Both the position numbers and the translations under genes were made by a program. Under the pieces are notes generated by a model, which saw only the letters and a list, made by a program, of their open reading frames with translations, did not search any database and was not told the DNA's origin. DNA of 64,000 bases from Morinoia aosen (taxonomy: Eukaryota > Arthropoda > Malacostraca > Amphipoda > Talitridae), in the NCBI GenBank assembly GCA_030386875.1, contig CM059580.1:2880838-2944837 (forward strand), read 5' to 3'. Of the stretch, positions 1 to 10,100 are shown piece by piece. How positions within the stretch are numbered: the first letter of the stretch is position 1; each line of letters starts with the position of its first letter.

Positions 1-827
1 CCTAACTAACAATGATTGCTCTAGCAATCTCTTGTGACAATCAGCAACCATCACCAACAATCACAGGAGAAAAAAGCAATCCCCAATATGAGTATTCCCA
101 ATGCGGCAGATATGCCACCAACAATCCCAGCTACAATTTCACCTCTGCCAAGCATTAATGACAACAATCCCACCGCTGCCACCAACAATCCCAGCTACAA
201 TTTCACCTCTGCCAAGCATTAATGACAACAATCCCACCGCTGCCACCAACAATCCCAGCCACAATTTCACCTCTGCCAAGCATTAATGACAACAATCCCA
301 CCGCTGCCACCAACAATCCCAGCTACAATTTCACCTCTGCCAAGCATTAATGACAACAATCCCACCGCTGCCACCAACAATCCCAGCTACAATTTCACCT
401 CTGCCAAGCATTAATGACAACAATCCCACCGCTGCCACCAACAATCCCAGCCACAATTTCACCTCTGCCAAGCATTAATGACAACAATCCCACCGCTGCC
501 ACCAACAATCCCAGCTACAATTTCACCTCTGCCAAGCATTAATGACAACAATCCCACCGCTGCCACCAACAATCCCAGCTACAATTTCACCTCTGCCAAG
601 CATTAATGACAACAATCCCACCGCTGCCACCAACAATCCCAGCTACAATTTCACCTCTGCCAAGCATTAATGACAACAATCCCACCGCTGCCACCAACAA
701 TCTCAGCCACAATTTCACCTCTGCCAAGCATTAATGACAACAATCCCACCGCTGCCACCAACAATCCCAGCCACAATTTCACCTCTGCCAAGCATTAATG
801 ACAACAATCCCTCCAACAATCCTGCAG
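1..827. repeat. Intronic 64-bp minisatellite upstream of the PDZ exon
   Basis: About ten full 64-bp units plus partial ends lie between about 112 and 812; each contains the start TAATGACAACAATCCC and ends CTCTGCCAAGCAT. Starts recur at 158, 222, 286 and so on to 798. Units differ by only a few C/T changes. The last unit is cut and runs into the acceptor at 825-827. Bases 1-111 are ordinary intron. Because 64 is not a multiple of three, short shadow ORFs appear in several frames. Confidence 0.95.
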
Positions 828-1177
828 ATCTGCAAGCTGGCGCTGGCGACGCTGCCCCAGGAGACGATGGTGGACCTGCTGCAGACGTCGCAGGCGGTGT
901 CGCTGGTGGTGGTGCCCCCCCACCGCGGGGGCTCCCCCCGCAAGGGCTGCGACGTGCCCAAGTGCCTCTTCCACGCCTCCCCCGGGGGGGACTACGAGAA
1001 CCTGGCCAGCCCCAAAGCCAGGGTCAAGCCTCGTGGGGCTGCGGGAGAGATGGGGAGAGGGGGGAAGCCTCGGATACCTCAGGACGGGGGGAAGAAGTGG
1101 AGTGACGATATGGGGAGGAAGTGGGGTGACGACAGGCGTCGGGATGGTGGGGAGGCAGGAAATACTGTTTCCACCCG
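828..1177 (+). CDS. SIPA1L: SIPA1L exon a: PDZ C-terminal half
   Basis: The acceptor is cctgcag before ATC TGC AAG, phase 0; the previous exon is outside the window. The donor CCCG|GTGAGC leaves phase 2. Residues 1-50 form the end of the PDZ fold; about residues 60-65 read DYENLASP. The tail is Gly/Arg/Lys-rich. An earlier donor is possible, but this one matches the phase of the next exon exactly and gives STRSDRSVSPP across the junction. The G/C-rich composition contrasts with the flanking arrays. Confidence 0.8.
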
Positions 1178-4100
1178 GTGAGCTGCGCTGTGTGTGCGTT
1201 GTGTAAATTGTGTTGGCTGTGTTGTGGAGACCATGTGTTTAATGTATTGGGTGTGTGTGTTTAGTGAGCATTGCGTGTACGTCTAGCGTGCTCTCTGTGT
1301 GTGCGTTTGTTTAGTGAACATTGCGTGTACTTGTAGCATGCTCTGTGTGTTGTGTGTAAATGGTTGTATCTAGCGTATGTGTGGTGTGAAATGTGATCTA
1401 TGTGTTCTTTGAGAATAGGACCTAGCTTTAATATGACGTGTGTGTGAATAGTACCTAGCTTGTATATGATATGTGTACATATGTACGACATGTGTATGTG
1501 TGATATGTGTACATATGTACGACATGTGTATGTATGATATGTGTACATATGTACGACATGTGTATGTATGATATGTGTACATATGTACGACATGTGTATG
1601 TATGATATGTGTACATACTCGTATGTACGACATGTGTACATATGTACGACATGTGTATGTATGATATGTGTACATATGTACGACATGTGTATGTATGATA
1701 TGTGTACATATGTACGATATGTGTACATATATACGACACACCTGACCTACATCACACCTCCAGGAGCGACAGAAGTGTGTCCCCACCCCAGTCCGTCTCC
1801 TCGTCAGGCTACGGCACCGGCAGCTCCACTCACGCCTCACACCCCGACACTCAACCCCAACCCCACCTACAGCGTCAGCCCCATCACAGCCAACTCCACC
1901 AACAAACTTCGTACTTGCATCAAAACCAACACCCGTGGCAACAACAACCACAACAACAATCACAACAGCAGCATCAACAACAACAACAACAACAACCTCA
2001 GCAGCAACAACAACTCCAGCAGCAGAAGCAGCAGCAGCAGCATCAACCACAGCAGCAACAACAACAGTATAATCAACAACAGTATCATCACTATAGCCGG
2101 AAGCAGTACCAGCAACAACAGCAGCATGTGCAGCTATCGTCTACATCTACCTCGAGCAGCTCCCGGCCGTGTTCTGCTGTAGAAGTAGACGTAGATTGCG
2201 CTGCTGAAGTGAGTATATCTCTTTTAAGGAGAGCGTCCCGCCATAAGTGGTGAAATTTGTAGAAATATATATAGATTTTGGCTGCTTTAAGAAATGTAAA
2301 AGGTCAGGTACATCCTATGAAAAATGAGGTTCGTACGTTCGCTCGTTCGCCCGCTACGGGGGTTTGAAATATGGGGGGGGGGGGGGAATATGTCCTTTGG
2401 TGACGTCATGAAAAGAAGTCAAATTTTAAATATGAAGTGGACCTAATGTATTGATAAATTCTCAAAGATGAAATGTAAAGAAATCAGGGATACCCAATAG
2501 CCAAATGAAAAAGTATTTTTAAAATAAACAGGAGAAACAAGTGCCAACTGAGCTCTATTAAGATACCAGAGCTCTAAACCAGGTTCAGTAAGCATAGGTT
2601 AGGTACATGCAACCGGTTTTAATCGGTGTTCATGTTCCAGAATCAGTTGACAACCGGTTACGACAACCACGGTGGCGACATGAGCCACCACAACCACCTA
2701 TACAACAAAACCACCATGTCCTCAACCGCAACCTTAGCCAGCAACCAATCAGGGTCCTCGACTCGTTCTGCACAGACCAATGAGAGCGCAGAAGAGCACG
2801 ACGTTGCCAAACTTCAGTCAGGCCACGGTGGTGCTTATGGGCAGGGTTCTGACCATATTCTGGGTAAGTCCAGGGAGCCCATTTATGGGACAAGTCAACC
2901 TATTTATGACGCAAACCAGACAATTTATAGCTCAAACCAACCCATTAATAGCACAAACCAGCCCATTAATAGCTCGAGCCAACCTATTTATGGTACAAAC
3001 CAGCCTATTTATAGTGGAAGCCAACCCATTTATGACACAAATCAGCCCATTTACGGCACAAGTAAATCTAACAACGATGCAAATCAACCTCATTGCAACA
3101 GCAATCAGCCAATTTATGGCACAAATCAGTCCGTTTACGGCACTAACCAACTCATTTACGATTCAAACCAGTCCCTTTACGACACAAACCAGTCCCTTTA
3201 CGACACAAACCAGTCCATTTACGACACAAACCAGTCCATTTACGACACAAATCAGCCCATTTACGACACAAATCAGCCCATTTACGACACAAATCAGCCC
3301 ATTTATGACACAAATCAGCCCATTTACGACACAAATCAGCCCATTTACGACACAAATCAGCCCATTTACGACACAACCTCTGCAGCAGTGGGCAAGAGGA
3401 AGACGTCTGCTCCTCAGCACCAAGGGCCTCCCCCCCTCCCCCCGCCTCTTCCTACCCGGCAGCTGCAGGTGGGTGTAGCTGCGGTCCTGAAAAGGTCATT
3501 CATGGAATTTATTGTTCTACATTATTAGCCTAAATTTAGCTCTCTTTGGCACTAATTTAGCTATCTTTGGCACTAATTTAGCTGTCTTTGGCACTAATTT
3601 AGCTATCTTTGGCCTAAATTTAGCTCTCTTTGGCACTAATTTAGCTATCTTTGGTACTAATTTAGCTATCTTTGGCACTAATTTAGCTATCTTTGGCACT
3701 AATTTAGCTATCTTTGGCACTAATTTAGCTATCTTTGGCACTAATTTAGCTATCTTTGGCACTAATTTAGCTATCTTTGGCACTAATTTAGCTATCTTTG
3801 GCACTAACTTAGCTATCTTTGGCACCAATTTAGCTATCTTTGGCACTAATTTAGCTATCTTTGGCACTAATTTAGCTATCTTTGGCACTAATTTAGCTCT
3901 CTTTGGCACTAATTTAGCTCTCTTTGGCACTAATTTAGCTCTCTTTGGCACTAATTTATCTATCTTTGGCACTAATTTAGCTATCTTTGGCACTAAATTA
4001 GCCATCTTTGGCACTAATTTAGCCATCTTTGGCACTAATTTAGCTATCTTTGGCACTAATTTAGCTATCTTTGGCACTAATTTAGCTATCTTTGGCACTC

Positions 4101-7100
4101 ATTTATCTATCTTTGGCACTCATTTAGCTATCTTTGGCACTAATTTAGCTATCTTTGGCACTCATTTAGCTATCTTTGGCACTCATTTAGCTATCTTTGG
4201 CACTAATTTAGCTCTCTTTGGCACTAATTTAGCTCTCTTTGGCACTAATTTAGCTCTCTTTGGCACTAATTTAGCTCTCTTTGGCACTAATTTAGCTATC
4301 TTTGGCACTAATTTAGCTATCTTTGGCACTAATTTAGCTATCTTTGGCACTAATTTAGCTATCTTTGGCACTAATTTAGCTATCTTTGGCACTAATTCAG
4401 CTATCTTTGGCACTAATTTAGCTACCTTTGGCACTAATTCAGCTATCTTTGGCACTAATTTAGCTCTCTTTGGCATAAGTTTAGCTCTCTTTTGCAAAAT
4501 TAATTGAATTATCATTTAATGTAGGTAATGTACATTACAGGGACGACACGACGCACCAGGCACCCAGTCCCCGAGCAGGTCGGTCACATCCGGCTCTTCG
4601 TCCCCATCCCAACACGCCCCCAGTGCTTCAGAGGACCCCACCGAGCACATCAGGTTCCACCTCACGCTAGGGATGTGGGAGCAATACAACAAGTCTCAGT
4701 CTGCCCCTGGGTCCCCTGGTCCCAAGGTGCCGTCCTCCAACCCCATCAAACACAACCCCAACCCATCGAAGTCCTCCAACCTTCCCAAGCCCACTAATTC
4801 CCCCAACCACAACACCAACCTCCGCAACTCCTCCAACAACCACCACACCATCCCCCTCAACCACCCTAGCCCCAACAAGCAAAACACCAACCCCAACATC
4901 CACCTCACCAACCTCTCAAAACCCAACACGAGTCTGCGACCTAAGCCGTCTTTCTCTCATGGTGGTCACGGCAGAGGTGACTCTGACTACCGAGGGGCCT
5001 CTGCAGGGGACTACGAGGTGCCCCTCAGTAAAGAGGGGCACAGTGGGGGGCAGAGATTCTCCCCAGAGGGGTCCCACAATTTAAACGCATCTCAAAGTCA
5101 GGTTTATTCCAAGCCTGCATCTTTGCAGGGTCAGCCGTTTTCCAGTTCTGCTCATAGTCGCTTGCATTCTGTGTATAAACAGGCTCATTCTTCCGAAAAT
5201 CAAGCGTATTCTTTGCAAAACCAGTCATATTCTTTGCAAAACCAGTCATATTCTTCACAAAACCAGTCTTATTCTTCACAAAGCCAGTCTTATTCTTTGC
5301 AAAATCAGTCTTATTCTTCACAAAGCCAGTCTTATTCTTCACAAAACCAATCGAATTTTTCACAAAACCAGTCACATTCTGCTCACAATCAATCTCATTC
5401 TCAAACCCAGTCACACGTATCCAAAAACAATTCTCAGAGTATTCAAACTCCGCATCAATCGTTGCACAATCAAAGTCAATCTTTCTTGAATATACCTCAA
5501 CCTTCATCATCAAATCCGGCCAAATCGTCACAGAACCAGCCCCAGCCAGCACTAAAACAACCTCAATTTGCACAAAATCAGCCACTATCTGCATCAAGTA
5601 ACCCCATATCTGCTTCAAATCACCCTCAATCTTCACCTAAACAGCCTCAATTTGCACTTAAACAGCCCCAGTCTGCGCCAAATCAACCTCAATCTGCACC
5701 CAATCAGCCCCAGTTGTCACGCAACCCGTCTCAAATAGTACCAACCCACAAACACAATCCTGACATGAAAACAAATCGAGTGGTGGAACACCCAAAACGT
5801 CGCGATACAAAGCGCCCTAACGCTGCTGGGGGCGTCCACAGCAGAGGCACTGTACAGCAGGACCTTATCAGCCTCCTGAGTCACGACTCCTGCGATGTGG
5901 ACGACTCGAGCTCCACAGGGTCGTCCTCAGACGTGTCGCACAGAACACGTCCTGCTATCACGGCCGCCAAGCCGGTACTGAAGGACTCCATGCGGGTTGT
6001 CAACCACAAGACGGCTGCCAGGCCTCCCGGTAATTTGGGGCAGTATTCTAATCAGACCAACGTCGGGATTTCTGCTGCGCATGCCCTCCGAAGTTGTTCT
6101 GACGTAGCGACTGACGATCATTCCAAGAACCCCGAGGTGCCTTCATCAAGCAATCATTCTCACTACGCTGAAACTGTGAGAGAAGTGCAACGTGCAGAGC
6201 ACAATTCAATGCACTTTGACAGAAGAAAAGACAATAAACAATCGTTAGAAGAGCAAAGACGAGACAACTTCAAAGAGATCATCAAAGACACAGAAACTCC
6301 TCGTGTTGGGCAATACCTGCCTCCCGGGAATCCCGACCTTGGGTCCCAGGTGGGTAAAATTTCCGTGTACACACACAACGCGTCCCAGTCTCTAGACGGG
6401 TTCAGTCCGAGCCCCAGAGCTCGGGAAGACCCTGCTTCTATGCCCTGCATGGATGCAAAGGCCAAGTCATTTGATGAGGTCACCCCCAACCTGGTGCAGT
6501 CGATGGTGCACAAATACAGCGGGGACTCTACACTAAGGAAATCCAACCTAAAGAAGCAAAAGCAGATAGACCAGGGTGATATGGGTCACGACATGGATGC
6601 GCCTCCGAGTATCAACCACCACCATGACACCCAAAAACCTCAGGTCGACCAAACCCCAGCAGTGCAAAGCACTGAACCTCAAGGGGTTGAGAATGCTGAG
6701 GCTCTAGAAGGGTACACTGGGGTACCAAAGGAAACACAACCCATGTCCTACTGGGACCAAAGGATCCGTGGTACCAGCGCCAGATACACGTCCGACAGGC
6801 TCCCGCTTGATGTGACCCAAACCTCAGTGGCCAGGGACATCCCCATACAACTGCAGGACGATGAAGAGGACAGACACGGATTTGAGGATGGACAAACCAC
6901 CCCCACGGCCATTTTGGACCGACTCAAAGGGGGCCTGCAGAAGGCTGTGCTCTCCCGGAAATTTGACTGTGATGCCGGCAAAGGCCCCTTCACTGGGGCC
7001 AATAATACTGGCATTACATCCAAGCGGGACTTGCAGGTCGAGGAAGAGTGGAGCACTCTCGTTCATGCTGGTTAGTAGTGTGCTGTGCTCTTGGGGAGTA

Positions 7101-10100
7101 TGTCATGTTAGTCACAGGTGTGTCATGCTGGTTAGTAGTATGTTGTGTTGGCTGTAGGTATGTCATGATGGTCATAGGTGTGTCGTGCTGGCTTAGGTGT
7201 GTCGTGCTGGCTGTAGGTGTGTCGTGCTGGCTTAGGTGTGTTGTGCTGGCTGTAGGTGTGTCGTGCTGGCTGTAGGTGTGTCGTGCTGGCTGTAGGTGTG
7301 TCGTTCTGGCTGTAGGTGTGTCGTGCGGGCTGTAAGTGTGTCGTGCTGGCTGTAGGTGAGTCGTGCTGGCTGTAGGTGTGTCGTGCTGGCTGTAGGTGTG
7401 TCATGCTGGCTGTAGGTGTGTCATGCTGGCTGTAGGTGTGTCGTGCTGGCTGTAGGTGTGTCGTGCTGGCTGTAGGTGTGTCGTGCTGGCTGTAGGTGTG
7501 TCGTGCTGGCTGTAGGTGTGTCGTGCTGGCTGTAGGTGTGTCGTGCGTGTTGGTATAACATTGTTATAACAATAATTGCAATAGTAATAAATTGAATATT
7601 CGTACTAAAGTAATGGATATAGCAATGAGTTAAGTATTGTTATAACTGTACCTATGACAGTACTGAGTCAAGTTCTGTTGTATACCAGCGTCTCACGCGA
7701 TCCACTGCACCAGCGAGGCTGTTACGTCGCTGAGCCGCGCCCCCGCGCCCCCCTACCGGCCCCTCCCCTGCACGCCCCCCTCACTCAGCGGTACAGGTAA
7801 CCTTCGTATGTTTGTGTGTTCTTGTTTAGTTGTGTTGTGCTCACTCTTGTTTGCTTGTGTTGTGCTCATACCTGTTTACGTGCTCTTGTTTGAATACTTG
7901 TGTTATGGTTGTAGATGCCGTTTAACCGGGCGGGTAAATTCAATCTACGGAAAATGTACTCCTGCACAAATCTAGATCGTCGTCATGCACTACTATTTTC
8001 TGATTTTATCTTCTTATATGGTATCGAATATAGCTATATTTGTGGAGGAAGCTGCATCTCCACAACATCCATGATGCTTGAGTGTGCCTTTGGTCCTTGG
8101 TCGTCTCGAAGTTCTAACACGCATAAAGGACAGAGTTGCTCTTGTTTTATATGCTTTTCGGCTGCGTTGGTAAAACCAGGAATATAATAATAATAATTTG
8201 TATGCTTTTCAAGTGTACTCATTGCTGCTTTATTCTTAATCACGGTCCTTAAGAAAGTTATGTCCTGTGCGAGTGAAAAGAATAAGCGGGCTCTTCAATG
8301 AATAGAAGTACAACAGGAAATGATAAAAATTGACAGGATTGCCGAGCATTAAGGTAGAGCTACCGGACCGGAAACATTTTAGCAAACCCATCTAACTCAG
8401 CCATCCGTAATCACGCTTTTGAATGCGACACAGCAGTCAATAAAAATGGTTTCAAAGTCATAGCCGGGGCAAAGTTGTGTTTGGAATTGCGGATTTAAGA
8501 GTCCCTGTTCATTTTTAAAACGAAACCTGTTTTAAATAATCATCTTAGCTCATTTCCTTTATCCCTAGTCAATAAGTAATGTCATGCATTTTTTTGAGTT
8601 GTTATCTTTTTTGTATTTCACAGATGACTTTTTGTTCGAATTTGTATTGCTGATGATGAGCGAAGGCTCGAAACGTCCATTTTTTACGAGTCTTCTACAG
8701 TCTCGAGAATACATTGTAATGAAAAAGGTTTCATACCATTTTCTGATTCTCGCTTTTCTATTGAAAATTAGGAAATGACCATTAATACAAAAGGGGCATG
8801 CGGTTGCAGGGTAATATTTTATACAAAATTGGGATACTTTTATTATTCTTTTTACATGTAAAATGCAACTCTACTTACGATAAATTCAGGTTACGGAACT
8901 GTAATAAATTAATTTTGTAAGGTGAGGTATAACTGTATAACAACTTCAAAACTCTCTTTCCAGAACCCTCCCACCCCCTAGAGGAGCTGTCCTCGGATCC
9001 CCCCATCTACGAGAGGATAGACACGGGGGTCCCTGACCCCCACCACCTCCAGGACGGGGGACTCACCCCCGTCCTCCGTGAAGGGGGCTCTGCTGACCCC
9101 CCTGAGGGGGACGTGGAGAGGCAGACGTGAGTGTCGAATTTTTTGTGTAGAATTTTGCTAGAGATTGTGTTGGTGTAGAGTTGTTTGGTGGAGGCGGTGG
9201 TGGTGGTGTTGGTGTTGTAGCAAGAGAACAAGCAGCTGGTGAGCTTGCTTCCTTCAGCAATTACATGTGCTTCATACTAAATGGTGCCTTCATCCTTCCT
9301 TTATTTGAACATCTTTGTTGTAGTAAGGGAGGCTAATACAAACTTTTGCACTAACACTTCCATTTGGCTATAATGGTGGCAGCTGGTTGAGATAGTCATG
9401 TTGCAGGTTGAAGGTTGCATGTTGCGGCAGCTGGTTGAGATAGTCGTGTTGCAGGTTGAAGGCTGCATGTTGCGGCAGCTGGTTGAGAGTGTCGTGTTGC
9501 AGGTTGAAGGCTGCATGTTGCGGCAGCTGGTTGAGAGTGTCGTGTTGCAGGTTGAAGGCTGCATGTTGCGGCAGCTGGTTGAGATAGTCGTGTTGCAGGT
9601 TGAAGGTTGCATGTTGCGGCAGCTGGTTGAGAGTGTCGTGTTGCAGGTTGAAGGCTGCATGTTGCGGCAGCTGGTTGAGATAGTCATGTTGCACGTTGAA
9701 GGCTGCATGTTGCGGCAGCTGGTTGAGATAGTCGTGTTGCAGGTTGAAGGTTGCATGTTACGGCAGCTGGTTGAGATAGTCGTGTTGCAGGTTGAAGGTT
9801 GCATGTTACGGCAGCTGGTTGAGATAGTCGTGTTGCAGGTTGAAGGTTGCATGTTGCGGCAGCTGGTTGAGATAGTCGTGTTGCAGGTTGAAGGCTGCAT
9901 GTTGCGGCAGCTGGTTGAGATAGTCGTGTTGCAGGTTGAAGGTTGCATGTTACGGCAGCTGGTTGAGATAGTCGTGTTGCAGGTTGAAGGTTGCATGTTG
10001 CGGCAGCTGGTTGAGATAGTCATGTTGCAGGTTGAAGGCTGCATGTTGCGGCAGCTGGTTGAGATAGTCGTGTTGCAGGTTGAAGGTTGCATGTTACGGC

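Noticed and set aside
1541-2182. 213-codon frame reading through the 34-bp array into the poly-Gln exon
   Set aside because: It is the Asn/Ser shadow frame of the CAA/CAG tract; only the Gln frame joins in phase with the exons on both sides.
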